From NCBI GenBank assembly GCA_964019055.1, contig OZ025224.1:4353376-4417375 (forward strand): a DNA stretch of 64,000 nt. Direction: 5' to 3'. The DNA comes from Anthopleura xanthogrammica. Lineage: Eukaryota; Cnidaria; Anthozoa; Actiniaria; Actiniidae. A model generated the notes under the pieces. The model was not told the DNA's origin and searched no databases. It saw only the letters and a program-made list of their open reading frames with translations. This document shows, one piece after another, positions 34,201-44,600 of this stretch. Every line of letters starts with the position of its first letter. Position 1 is the stretch's first letter. The position numbers were made by a program, and so were the translations under genes.

Positions 34201-34773
34201 CAGCGGAAACCATTTATTAATAATACGCACAGTATTTAAATGTCTTCAGGGGAAAAAATTTCATAGGCAATTATTAAATGGCTTCATTATATGATCTCAT
34301 TTTTTCTTCTCTCTTTGAGGGCTCACAGTTTAAGCCATTTCAACTATACAGCATTGAAATGGCTTCCTCACACTTCCTCACAGTAACTGTGAATACCGCT
34401 TATTTTTCATAACATTGATTTTTTGCTACTGTTATGAAATACACCAGATGTTCCTCATCTGTTCGTTTGGAAAAAATATATATAATTATTCTTGGGCCCT
34501 TGCGCTAATTTGAGAATCTTCCCTCCCTTCCCCCTACCCCCGTCCTACGAGATGAGAACAATAATTACGTTCGCGTTACATAAGATTTTGATTCGAAGAG
34601 AATTGTTAATCTGACAGTTTTTCTCTTGATGTTGGCAGGCAAAGCATATTAAAAGTCTTAGCGACGAAATAGCTGCCACAAACGAAGCAGAAAAAGCCAA
34701 CAAGAAGACGAAACGTGCCAAAACAAAGACAAAGGAACAAGAAGAGAATGCGGAAAATGTAGAGACGGTATAA
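19221..34773 (+). CDS. CENPS: Centromere protein S / MHF1 histone-fold protein
   Basis: Exons are 19221-19274, 19409-19460, 21596-21667, 22110-22143, 23035-23101 and 34639-34773. Phases join, giving 137 aa against 138 in human CENP-S. Recognisable blocks: RIKAALHYTVGRICEQIG, MQYSRQFIAALTETTYRQC, ESFAVDLELFAKHAKRTTIN, DDVQLLARKSPAL, then AKHIKSLSDEIAATNEAEKA and a Lys-rich tail. The family forms a histone-fold complex with CENP-X that serves the kinetochore CENP-T-W-S-X assembly and FANCM-dependent fork repair in the nucleus. The last intron is 11.5 kb and contains an antisense GPCR and several tandem arrays. The final exon was found by phase and by similarity to the human C-terminus. A poly-A signal AATAAA lies at 34908-34913. 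Confidence 0.93.
20772..21012. mobile_element. MITE with 16-bp perfect inverted ends
   Basis: ATTGCTTACTATCAAT at the left and its exact complement at the right, 241 bp overall, in CENPS intron 2. Confidence 0.6.
21075..21555. mobile_element. MITE with ~60-bp inverted ends
   Basis: CATTCTTATTAAAGTGCCTA and CACTTTCAATAAGGATG; the similarity continues through TGACAATATTCTCAG and CTACATGA. Ends 41 bp before CENPS exon 3. Confidence 0.7.
21691..21881. mobile_element. Hairpin MITE after CENPS exon 3
   Basis: TTACTGCTATTTTCATAAAC, continuing through ATGCAAACTCTG, pairs with the complementary end. 191 bp, starting 24 bp after the exon 3 donor. Confidence 0.75.
21905..21980 (+). repeat. ATC/ATT trinucleotide-rich tract
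   Basis: Runs of ATC, ACC and ATT units in CENPS intron 3. Confidence 0.8.
22183..22515 (+). mobile_element. tRNA-like SINE, broken copy
   Basis: The head (AAGGGTGGTGAAGGGATAG, then a GTTTGATTTC box-B-like stretch) and tail (GGTTTTCCAGTTTTCCTCC) of the SINE family at 40095, separated by about 180 bp of other sequence. Confidence 0.55.
22785..23000 (-). mobile_element. tRNA-like SINE, antisense
   Basis: Reading the minus strand gives the family order: AAGGGTGGCATGC head, GAACCTGGGTC-type box B on the plus strand, TCATATGTG, GTTGGTTCTCT, then GTTTTCCTCC. It lies just before CENPS exon 5. Confidence 0.7.
23370..23580 (-). mobile_element. tRNA-like SINE, antisense
   Basis: Contains ACCGGATAACCCGGATAAAA, AGGAGAGAACCAA, CACATATGACACC and CAAACCCGGGTC, the antisense signature of the SINE at 40095. 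Confidence 0.72.
23615..23960 (+). repeat. Polypyrimidine (TTCC/TTTC) tract
   Basis: Almost pure C/T for about 350 bp on the plus strand. On the minus strand it is a purine tract just downstream of the GPCR stop codon. Overlapping open frames (FLPSFF-type) are artefacts. Confidence 0.9.
23984..25063 (-). CDS. Class A (rhodopsin-type) G-protein-coupled receptor
   Basis: 359 aa in one coding exon. The N-terminus has two N-glycosylation sites (NIS, NGT). TM1 carries GNLMVIYIV; TM2 SIADLV with the conserved Asp; TM3 ends LDRLFAVVWP, so the DRY motif reads DRL. A TM3 Cys (NVLCKA) and an ECL2 Cys (VYCFVY) can form the usual disulfide. TM6 has CWLLYF in place of CWxP; TM7 has NCAINPCLYV (NPxxY). 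GFCC in the tail is a likely palmitoylation site. The pattern is closest to peptide-receptor families, but the ligand cannot be assigned. It lies antisense within the last CENPS intron. A splice acceptor (TTTTATTTTCAG, cut at 25090/25091) 27 bp before the ATG points to an upstream 5'UTR exon beyond the satellite. Confidence 0.9.
   Translation of the reverse strand: MPVFNISANGTILQVYEEGCFLNDALFIQIFRIIPYIIIIPLSILGNLMVIYIVYKDKSMRKTINYFIVNMSIADLVITITYMPRVLTILLWGYQWLISGPMANVLCKAVPFLYEAAVLSSILTVVAISLDRLFAVVWPLKTILTKTTCKVLMISIWLVAMVSRWPIPYVATLQPVQNNVYCFVYFDLVFSPGSDMLFYRTSLIIFYALPLTIISITYTAILITLRRRKIPGCTPETTGQNLRSEQLNRQVMRMVLVVVGSFVLCWLLYFITMVLRIYLIDMPCDLFYFRLMLAHCNCAINPCLYVTLSENYRRGLMRILKRLRGFCCNGTGRMRNERVVELGVGNATMELAINRGSSD
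25096..30540 (+). repeat. 12-bp satellite array (GGATGAATGAAC)n, 5.4 kb
   Basis: After a degenerate edge (25096-25316) the array is strict 12-mers in three main forms: GGATGAATGAAC, GGATGAGTGAAC and GAATGAATGAAC. From 28850 an 18-bp variant containing ATATATATTGATGAG appears ten times (TTGATG at 28855, 29173, 29419, 29497, 29659, 29737, 30019, 30097, 30379, 30469), marking higher-order units of 240 and 360 bp. All spacings are multiples of 6 and the reading frame is never broken for 1743 codons. The long MNER/MSER and FIRS/FIHP frames are by-products. Confidence 0.97.
30895..30960 (+). mobile_element. SINE tail fragment
   Basis: AAAAATCAACTTCTAAATTC followed by a CCACTCGGTGGATTCC-type end, the tail shared with the SINEs at 40095 and 45277. 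The surrounding 30541-31250 shows nothing else. Confidence 0.5.
31251..31709 (+). repeat. Pentanucleotide array AACAG then AACGG
   Basis: About 14 AACAG units (31256-31326) switch abruptly to about 60 pure AACGG units (to about 31625), then degrade to GAAGG/GAAGA. Located in the last CENPS intron. Confidence 0.97.
31710..32574. other. Unassigned intron sequence
   Basis: AT-rich part of the last CENPS intron between two arrays. No gene, RNA or repeat structure recognised. Confidence 0.5.
32575..33810 (+). repeat. ~92-bp minisatellite, about 13 copies
   Basis: The block CACAGCATTGAAATGGCTTC recurs about every 91-93 bp from 32659 to about 33765, with two alternating spacer types (TTTTTCTTGAACTCG and TTTTTAATGAACTCG). 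Decayed copies continue to about 34390. Minus-strand frames through it are artefacts. Confidence 0.92.
33858..34014. mobile_element. MITE, CCCATTTCAG family, copy 1
   Basis: TTTTGCCCATTTCAGGCCGC pairs with the far end (GTGGTCTGATATGGGCAAAA). Same family as 45807-46007 and 56877-57051. It interrupts the degenerate end of the 92-bp array. Confidence 0.7.
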
Positions 34774-35147
34774 TGCGGAAGAGTTTCTTTGAATAGGGAG
34801 AGTACTCGTCATATGATGGTGCGCGCATGCACCTTTTTTTGGGAATCTTGAGTCTGCGTTCCCATAAGGAAAGCATGCTCCGGGTAGGAAATGCGCATGC
34901 TCGACTAAATAAAAGACAAGATTCTGGGGTCGAGAACTGAAAGCTGAAATTTTGTTTCTCGAATCTGTGTTTCCTCTTTTCAGCTCCGTCTTTGAAAATA
35001 CAAGGCTGATTTCTACCCTTCGGCTTGTACTTTCACCTTAAACGTAAGATGTACATATTTTTAAGGCGCAGAAACACTGCGCAGCTGTTGCGCGCAACCT
35101 GATTTGTACCGTGACTCCAACTCTGCAGCGGTGTTGCGTCCAACTAA

Positions 35148-35615
35148 TAGGGACCTTAAGCACCAGGAGGGGAGGACGAGGACGGCGACGTAAAGTCTGA
35201 GAAAGGACTAGGTCGAGATCACCGTCGGTTTTCACACAACGTAACACTTAAGCACCAGGACGGGAAAACAAGCAAAAGTTCACAAATCAAAATACTAACC
35301 TGACGCCAGCACGTTTTCAAGACGGGTTTTCGTTCGCGCGCCGTCGTCCTTGCTGCTGCAGTCCTCGCTAGAACGTGAAAAAGCACCAAGTGACGTTCAG
35401 GAGAGGACGGCAACGGCAAGGACGACGGCGCGCACACGAAAAACCGTTTTGAAAACGTGCTGGCATCATCGTACGCCGTCGCCGTCCGCTCCCGTCGTGG
35501 ATCTTAAGGTCTCTAATGTTACGTCACGAAAGGACCGACGGCGTTCTCGACCTAGTCCTTTCTCAGACTTTACGTCGCCGTCCTCGTCCTCCCGTCCTGG
35601 TGCTTAAGGTCTCTA
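35148..35615. mobile_element. MITE with ~95-bp GC-rich inverted ends
   Basis: TAGGGACCTTAAGCACCAGG against the complement of CCTGGTGCTTAAGGTCTCTA. Pairing continues through GACGGCGACGTAAAGTCTGA. Internal repeats of the end (about 35245 and 35500) suggest a nested second copy. Confidence 0.75.
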
Positions 35616-36160
35616 ATGCCATCCACTGCACGACCCGAGACATTAGAGAACTTCAGATCCGTCTAGAAAACGAGTTTGACATTGGTCCCGTGCGCGTGCA
35701 AAAAAATAAAATTCCAATCTATTTTTGCTACGAAATCATAATGCAAGTTTTTGATTGTTCAAAACTCGTACTCGAAATTATAGTGCTAATCTTCGAGTGC
35801 ATGTTTAAACCTCGCACTCGGATCTGAAGTTCGCTACTGTTGGCTATCACATGAAGTTTTCAACCAATGAAATTTGATCACTTTCATGTATCGGTGGCCC
35901 TAAAATTTGGTAGGATTCCTTTAATTATAGTTTAGGTCACACTTTTTTCCGTGTGACGTTACTCTAAATTTAATTCTATTTGTTTGCACCGTACACAAGT
36001 GTCAGATTATATTGAGATTTTTGGCTAATCATTAAAAAAGTTACTTTGTGAAGTGTAAAACAAAGCCAATAAGTGGCTTGTCGGTTTCAGCGTTATTTAT
36101 ATTTATAGTTCCATTACATTATAAGCATTTTATTTACTTTGGAACCATTATGTTCTTGAA

Positions 36161-36259
36161 TAGCATCCTGCGCAGCCGCTGTGAGGCGCTTCCGGTTCCC
36201 GTCATTCCCCCACTATCACGGGAACCGGAAGCGCCTCACAGCGGCTGCGCAGGAAGCTA
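36161..36259. mobile_element. 99-bp foldback MITE with 9-bp target duplication
   Basis: TAGCATCCTGCGCAGCCGCT and its near-exact complement form an arm of about 40 bp around a loop of under 20. The flanks are identical GTTCTTGAA at 36152-36160 and 36260-36268. A 9-bp duplication is typical of Mutator-like elements. Confidence 0.85.
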
Positions 36260-36269
36260 GTTCTTGAAC

Positions 36270-36400
36270 TGAGCGGACTGCAAGGACCGGTTCGAATGCC
36301 GAACTTCTCATGAGCCGAACGCATTGAAAATAATGAATAAGGCGTTCTTCTTTGATGTCATTAGGTTCGGCTCATGAAAATATCGATGTTTGAACTGGGC
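36270..36400. mobile_element. MITE with ATGAGCCGAAC inverted motif
   Basis: TTCTCATGAGCCGAAC on the left and GTTCGGCTCATGAAAAT on the right. A related sequence starts methyltransferase intron 2 in both arms (about 3086-3153 and 14791-14858: TCTTCTCATAAGCCGAACCT). Confidence 0.5.
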
Positions 36401-36620
36401 CCAAGCCACACATATTTTAAAATGGTTTCTAGATTCAAATGGTCTTGATTCGGTCAAAAAGTGCCTTTTGGTAGTTTTGTAGAGGGACGGGGAGGGGTGT
36501 CGGGGGAATTTGCCCTAACCTCAATTAGAAAATAGCCAGTAGAAATAAAATTAAGGGTACTTGATTTGCACAAAAATCTTGCCAAAATCCCGTATCCGGC
36601 CATGTATTGATGGGTCGCAA

Positions 36621-37118
36621 CATAGTTAATGGAGTGGAATGGTTTGGAAACCTATTGTTCTAGGTTTTTGTTCAACCTTTTCTATTGTTATATGACGTTG
36701 ACCGTGCACAGAGAAGAAAAAGTTGCAGCGTTTGTTCATCGTAAATTAGAGAACATAGACGTTTTTTCCTTAAAAATGTTCTAAAATAGGAGATATTTCT
36801 TAATTAATTCTATATGATAAAAATTAATTGTTTACTGAAAAGGGTAATCACCTTTTTGAACGCTTTCTTATCTATCATCTAGTAACTTAACTGTATCTGC
36901 GCGGAATTATTTATCCTCTTCTTTGTAATCTTAGAATGAAAATTTTACACTTTCAAAATGATCGTACATGAAAACAGTACAGAAACTAGTATTTTCAGCC
37001 ATACTTGCTTTGGTTCATTGTGCACGGTCAATATCACGTGATGGTACGTTTCAACATCGCTCGCCAAACAAAAACCTAGAACAATAGGTTTCCAAACCAT
37101 TCCACTCCATTAACTATG
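36621..37118. mobile_element. MITE with ~50-bp inverted ends and TSD
   Basis: CATAGTTAATGGAGTGGAAT and complement, continuing through GGAAACCTATTGTTCTAGG. GTCGCAA is repeated on both sides (36614-36620, 37119-37125), a 7-8-bp duplication compatible with hAT-type insertion. Confidence 0.75.
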
Positions 37119-37789
37119 GTCGCAAGCATTGTCAAGATAGTCAAAAGACAAAAAAATGGCGGCCATTTTGGTGCCGTTAACAATGCCGGATACCAATGAG
37201 AAATATTTTGTTAAATGGCACCAAAGTTCTCCCGAGAGGCCGCGATGACGTAACGTGCAATCGAAGAAAATAGTATAGAGGTAAAATATAAGCAAAGTTG
37301 TAACTGATCAATGTTTTTATTATAAGTTACTTTTACTATTATCACTCCATGTGTAATAAACTTGTGGCGCTTGGAATGCTAGAGGACTCAGTTTCCCTTT
37401 TCAGATTAAAGGAAGCTGGTAACAAAACCGTCCAGAGCACAAATTTTCGTAGTTTTCATGTTTGCGTTCGCTTTTTGGCAGTGAAAAATGTTAGACCTGG
37501 TTAAGAAAAAATTGCGTGTTTCGTTGAATCCGTGGAAGAGAAGAGTGGAGAACTCTACTATGTTCCTAAAGACAGTGTAGGTCTACCATATATGGCATAT
37601 TGTTTTCATAATAGAAAAAAATCTTAAATATTTATACACTAATTTCAAAAAAGAAAAAAGATTGTCCGCGGAGCCAAAGGAGATAGGCCATCGATCAAGA
37701 TAAAAGTTATGTTCACAGATTCAAGCTTAGCTGGAATGACTGGTGTTTATTATTATCATCAAGAACACAGAGGTTCGTGTTGAAATATT

Positions 37790-37935
37790 CACCACGTTCC
37801 ATACATCGGTTCACTGGTCAAACAAAGCATTCAATCGAGGCTGCAAGGTAATATCAAAGGTTCATTCAAGTTTGAACATTGCAGCCTCAACTGAATGCTT
37901 TATTTGACCAGTGAACCAATGTATGGAAAGTGGTG
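37790..37935. mobile_element. Hairpin MITE
   Basis: Arms CACCACGTTCCATACATCGG and complement, with further pairing through CACTGGTCAAA and GCATTCA. Confidence 0.7.
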
Positions 37936-37999
37936 AATGCAGTAGTTTGCATGTTGTAGATGAAGTCATCTAAACCTCGATTATTCTAGTGTCCCTTGC

Positions 38000-38265
38000 A
38001 GCCTTTCTTAGTGGCGGTCTCAAAATCTCTTACTAACTTAGTGGGGAGAGATTTTGAGACCGACACTAACGTCTGGTTCACACTAGCGACGCAAGCATAA
38101 ACATAACGACATACGCATGCGCAGATAGTACTTTAAGGATGACGGAATGTTTTGTTCTGTCTAAATATAAAGGGGGGCTAACTAACCGTAAAATACCAAC
38201 TGCGCTTGCGCATGTCGTTATGCTTGCGTCGCTTGTGTGAACCAGGCTTAAGAACGGCTGCAAAG
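38000..38265. mobile_element. Nested hairpin MITEs in the convergent gap
   Basis: An outer pair (GCAGCCTTTCTTAG with AAGAACGGCTGC) encloses a 60-bp hairpin (38010-38069, GGTCTCAAAATCTCT arms) and a second element (38068-38251, TGGTTCACACTAGCGACGCA arms). Confidence 0.65.
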
Positions 38266-38617
38266 GAGACTACGATTATTCGAGCTTAGATGCATCGGTC
38301 TTGCAATGACCTATCTCCTTTGACTTCGACAACCTATCTTGAAATGAGTGTATTTCATGAAGCACAAAGTTCCTAGGTTTTGTAGAAAGAACAGGTACCT
38401 TGGAAGAGTAATGAACGATACGAAAACCACAAGTACTATTTAGAAAAGAGCATTACGCCAACGACCAATCATAACGCTATATCTTTTGTTCTTCGTGTGG
38501 TAGACCAGTACCAACACGCAGGCATATAAGCCCACAAGACTATGTACGATGGGTTAGAGATGTCTTACAGACGATACTTGAGTAAGGTTAAGCCGCATAT
38601 GTACATTAAAAGTAACG

Positions 38618-41600
38618 TCATCTCATGCCACCCCTTCCTCTCCACCCTATTGGTTCATCAGGAAATGGTCTGTCTCTCTCTCCCCTACTGTCTCGTCTAT
38701 CTTCAGGTGGACCATGAGGAAACCTCATTTTTTGTGGAGGTCCCATATTATCCCATTCTCTTTCTCGGTCAATTTCTCCCTCCTCAGAGCGTTTTCTCTG
38801 ATTGAGAGGCCGATCTGGGTCATCATGTTCTATTGTTCGACCGGGAGGAGGAATGATTGGATTTATGCTCATGAGACTCATAAGTGGTCGGGGCTTATTC
38901 TCAGAGGGTCTTTGAGAGTCATCGGAGGATCGTCTTTCTGGAGGATCTGGGGGCCCTCTTGTATCGATGTCTTGAGGAGGCCCACGTCCATAATGAGGAC
39001 CTGCTCTAGGGTCACGAGGCGGGGGTCCAAAATCTCCGTGATTTGCGTCCATATGAGGTGGTCCTCTGAAATCATGTGGATGTACGGGTTCATTCTCTGG
39101 TGGTTCGTCCCATGGCTGTTGTCTGTCAAATGGACGTCGATCAGGTTGGTCATGCTCTTCTGGTCTACGAAATCTAGGGTCAACGGGGCCAGAATTAGGG
39201 GGCCATGGCCGCCTGTTATCGTCAGGCCCTTGTCCCTCCCTAGGACCTCCCCGTCCCCCGCGCTGAAATGGACCACGCCCTCGACCACGATTCTCGCCAT
39301 TTCTCTCGTCGTTCATGTCTTGTGGATGAGGACGTTGTGGATCATTCCCTGGTCTTGTACCCAAAATCCCCTTTCCAACACCCCGACGGAAACCTCTTGA
39401 ACTGAGATCATGAGGATGAGATGGTTGGATTCCAGGCATTTCGAAGTTTGCGGGATCCCTGTGTTCGTCTCTATCTCCTACTAGTCTTCTTGGCTCTGGT
39501 TCTCTATCCTTGTCAATTCCAGGATGTGTACCGAGTATCCCAGGCCTTGCATTGGGTGGACCTGGAAAGGGAGGTGGAGATCCAAGAATACTCATTCTAC
39601 CTCCTAAAGGAGGTGGTGCCCCAGGGGGCCATTTCTCTGGCTCAGGTCTAAGCCCCTCAGGAACGCGTGGTGGTGAACCAAGAATGCTTTGTTCTGAGTT
39701 GTTTTGCGGCCCCCGCTTAAATGAGTCCCTAGGTCCTGGACCATGGGGACCCCTAGGGAAATTGGGACCGGGACCAAATCTAGGCTCATTTCCACGGCCC
39801 CTGTTTTCCATCTCTCGGTGGTGATCTCTTGGTGGTCCCCAGGAATCTGGACCGTGCGGTTCTCGGTTATCAGTTGGGGGACCTTGTTCTGGTGGTCTTT
39901 GTTCCTGAGGGGGTCCTGGATGGAACTTCATGTTTGGCTGCTGAGGTGGTTTCCAGTGGCGTTCTTTCTCACCTAATAAAAAATCCCAAATGGCAATTTT
40001 AATGAATGTCGGATTTAGTGGAGAAATGAGAACGTAGTACCCAGAGAAATATCATTGTATCAAGGGAGAGACTAAACAACGGCCACGTGTTTATGGGAAG
40101 CAAGGGTGGCTTAGCGGTGAGAGCGCTCGCCTCTCATCACTGCAACCTGGTTTCAATAGCCCACTTTCGATATTCTGGTTTAGTGATAGCGCACGAAGCA
40201 ATTCAAGACGAGGTTCCGGGGAAACAATGGAGTAATCCTAATATATTTTTTTGTTTCCCCGTAGCCTCGCCTTGAATTTCTTTGTGTGTGATCACTCAAC
40301 CAATATCGAAAGTTGGCTATTCCCGCGGTGCTCGGTGTCGTATGTGAGTAGAGTTGTTTGTTGGTTCTCTCCTGTGCTTCGAAGGTTTTTCTCCGGGTTC
40401 TCCGGTATCCACAAAAATCAACTTCTAAATTCTAATTCGATCGTGGAACAAGTTTTTTTTTTGTTTCACTGACTCGGGAATCAAATTCAAGCCCCCAGAA
40501 GTGCAATATTCCCCTAGTAAACTACTAGATCCACGTTTGAGTCTTACCAGCAAATTCATTTCTTTGACGCCCTTGAAAATCACCATCTCGGGGTCTAAAC
40601 GGTGGTCTTGGTCCAACATCATTACGTGGTCCAAACTTCATACCAGGTTCATCACCATGGTTGGCAAATGGAGGTAGTGGTTGTGTTGGTTTTGACGGAG
40701 GAGAACCAAAACCAGGAATAACTGGTCTTTCTGGTCGAGACGAGTTGATATCTGGTTCATTTGATCGTTGGTGTCCTCTGAAACCTGGTAAGGTCGCTGT
40801 AACAAAATACGAAAAGCAACTTAAAAGACATTTTTTTCAAAATAGTTAAATACCATCATGGTCCTTGATTAGAGTCAGTTATCAACTTTTTGATAATTCT
40901 CTTCCCCACAATTGTTAAAAGGATGCCAACACGTGGAGAAAGGAATACAGACTAAAAGTTTGTGTTTGTGGCCGGAGGCAAAGACCTTTAATGACGTGAC
41001 CGTGACATGTTTTTCCGCGTGAAAAAAAACATTTTGGTGAAATCTGTTGTAAAAGACACAAGCGGCGGGAGAAAAAAACATGATCACGTGGTAGGCAAAA
41101 ATCTCATCACGTGCTACATACACTGTAAATCTGCTGCTGCGAGACCTGAATTCCAACAGACGTTTTACCACTCATAGTAGACTTTTTCCAAATTTGCTTG
41201 AGTGACCACAAAACAATAGTTCCAAGTCGAGGTTAGACTTGATGTGTTCATACATTTACTGTATTTGATCAAGTTCAACCTCGACTTGGAGCCATTGTTT
41301 TTTGTTTTTTTTAGCTTGGTTATCCAGTACTTACAGTAGTCTAAGCCATCATACTCTAACGAATCAGGATCAGCCGCTGCTGATTCCATACCGGGGATTG
41401 CCATGCTGTGGTTGATGGAGAAACCAGGAGGACCAATGTCGTCACCTGAAAAATGACAAAAAATGGTACCCTCTTACACTGCTGTCATCTATTGGTGTGT
41501 CCTTGGATTATCGGACGTGACAGAGCAATTTGAAAATTGGGTGGGCCTGATCATTTTCCCTCCCTTTTGCATGTTTTGCAGTGTTCTTACCAGACCGCGG

Positions 41601-44600
41601 CATTGCGGCATTTCCGCGCTTTGAAAAAAATGACGCAGTAGAAATAGCTTGAGGGGTCCATGCAGAGGGTGCAAAGATTTTTCTTATGCAAATAAATTCT
41701 TCTTGTGTTAAATTACCGTTCAGTCCTTTTCGATATTAAAGATGACCCTCTTCAGGATAATTTTTCATTGACTGCATTTAGGAAGGAGAGGGTACACATA
41801 ACGCTGCACACCCCCCTCGCACCCCCTCCCCTCCCCTCCTGATGTGCAGTGTGCATCACTATGACTCTTACCTGTATCATCTTCTGTGTCTTGCATGTTG
41901 AGGTTATACTTATCTCTCATTCTGTCTCCTAATTTATTCCTGGTCCAAAATTTGCTTTAAAGATTGAAAAGAAAAGTAATTTGAGGACAGTATTTAAACC
42001 CAAGATAGAAGTATTTACACTTAATCTGTGAAACAATACTCAATTTAATAAATAATACTTATTCATTTGTCTCACAACTGAGGGTCATTTGTGGACAAAA
42101 CTGCGACAACGATATTTTTTGCACTATAGCACAATGGTTATAATAATATAACAATTATTGTTCTCTATCATTTCACACTAAAAAATTATTAGAAAAACCT
42201 CAAACTGAAAATTCTATCAAGCTAGTCTTTTCTCCTCACCTTGAATGATCATTTGACCCGGAACACAAGATATGACCCAGGGGATGCCATGCCAGACTCC
42301 ATACCATGCCGTCATGTGCTGACTCCATATTACCAACATCTTTTTCAACACTGTCAACAACAAGAGAATAATATGTTTAGCTTTCCTGAAATAATTCTAA
42401 ATTTTTGGGTAAGAAATGGTCAATCGCATTACATCAGAAGCCCTGATTAAATAAGTCCAATGTACCTTCTCACACTGAGTTCCCATGTACAGTGTAGCTT
42501 TACATGCAGATACTCTAATTATTTATTTGATTGATGGTTGGTAATCTATTCTTTGTTTGCAAGTGCCACATGTACTGTATTTTGTTGGTGCCAAAAAAAT
42601 GTTGGTGCCAATCAAAAAACAATTCTTATGGTCATGTACAGCTACAGTGTACAGTGTATCAATAATCTGGCTCTGAGCAAAAACAAAATTGGAGCATTAG
42701 GGTTACTTACCCTGCATTCCAGAACATTATAGAACCATCTGATCCTCCACTTGCAAACAGACCCTCATGGATTGGATGCCAAGCAATGGCTACAAAACAA
42801 AACACAGAGAGAGAGTTCACAGGTGCTCTAAAAGCTTACAATCTGTTTTGATCAAAACTCTTCAGAATACTTTTAATATACAATGTTAACACCCTTAACC
42901 AGTATTTGATGAACAAAAGAAACACAAAAACTAATTCTACAACTAATTCTACAGTAACAAGTAAGTCAAAGATATTCTTTTTATTTGAGAAGGATACTGT
43001 AGTTACTAAAAAAATGAATCCCAAATTGGAATTTAAAGTTTTATTCATTTTGTTAGTAACTGTCCCTCTCAAATAAAAATGGATTTGTCAGATGCTCTAC
43101 TGTATTGATGAAATGCCAATATGGCTGCCACTTCATTATCATAATTTTTCTAATTCATATTTTAGTTGACCACTACATTGAAATTATAGATTAGAATGAC
43201 ATAAACAAAGTTAGAAATTTTGAGACAAAAATATTGAATTCTTGAGAAGTTATGGAAATTAAAAAAAATGTGAAAAACACCACAATGAGGCTAGCAAGGA
43301 AACAGATCACTGAACACATACAAATCTCTGTAATTTTGATTCCAAATAGCTTCATTTGAATCCTATTTAAATAGCAATGAAACTTTTAAAAAATACATAT
43401 TTCTGCTTGCTCTTTCTGATGGTGGTGCTTACTTTTTTTAAGATTAGGTTTTATTTCTGAAAGTCAATGGTGGCCATTTTGGCATTTGGTCTATGAAATA
43501 TGAAGCATAATGATGAAATCTCACCATATCAAAAGGACTGAAAATAATGGGTGCTCAATGGATTGATCAACATGTGACCAGTGAAGGTGATTGGTCAAGG
43601 TGACTGGTCAAGAGGACCAGCCTAAAAGGTGCTTGGCAAGACAAGTGCCAATGTTGGCCAGACATTATTTATGTCTAAAACTAGAAGTGCGAAAGCTCAG
43701 CAACTAAATAAATATTGGTGGAAGAAACAAACATACATATTACAGATATTATCTGTTTCACTGTCCATTAATCTTAGCCCTGTTCACTGTTATATTACAG
43801 TTTGTGTACTAACCAGTTGCTTCTCTTTTGTGTCCTCTAAAGGTCTGCACCTCTTTCATCATTCTGATATCCAATAACTTAAGCAGATGATCACGAGAAG
43901 CAGTAAGAAGCCAGTTACCATTCTGGTTCCATTTAATGCTCATCACGGTGCTCTTGTGTAAATGGCTATGATTAGGATTCAATAGAAGCACAATTATAAT
44001 GCAATCTAACAGTCAGATCCAAATATATCAAGCATTACTAAGATCACTAGCACTAAGATTTTTTTGATTTTATTATTTAAAAAAATGATGTTTATTTTTT
44101 GGTTTTACAGTCAACTATTGCCTTGCAGACACCCCAATAATTATTACAGACGCCTTGCTCTTGCAACGGGAGCAAAATTCCCATTGAAAAATACTGACAA
44201 AGAAATGACCGTTATTAACTCTCGCTATTGCGAATGCTCATTATATATATGGACACTAAGTGATGGTCCTGAATTTGTCTGCTGTAAAGAGAGTTGACTG
44301 TGACATTTACACTACAGTACATAGACATAACTGTATTATTAAATTCAAATATAATTCTTACAGTGTTGCAAGGCTGTTGCCTGTTCGTGCGTCCCAAATT
44401 TTAATAGGCTGCTGACTGTCCTTACTTCCAGACACCAGTATACTTTTAGTTGGATGCCAATCAAGGCATTTGACATCTGCTCCATGACCTAAAAAAACAA
44501 CTCTTATAATTACAATAATCACATTATTAATGTCTCAAAGAGAGTGACATAGCCTGGTACAAGAGCCTTTAAAGTAATTGGGGAGACCTGTGTATGTATG

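Noticed and set aside
38714..39651. Plus-strand frames opposite the last WDR33 exon
   Set aside because: Shadows of a GC-rich Pro/Gly/Arg coding exon. The minus frame continues in phase from 13 upstream exons.
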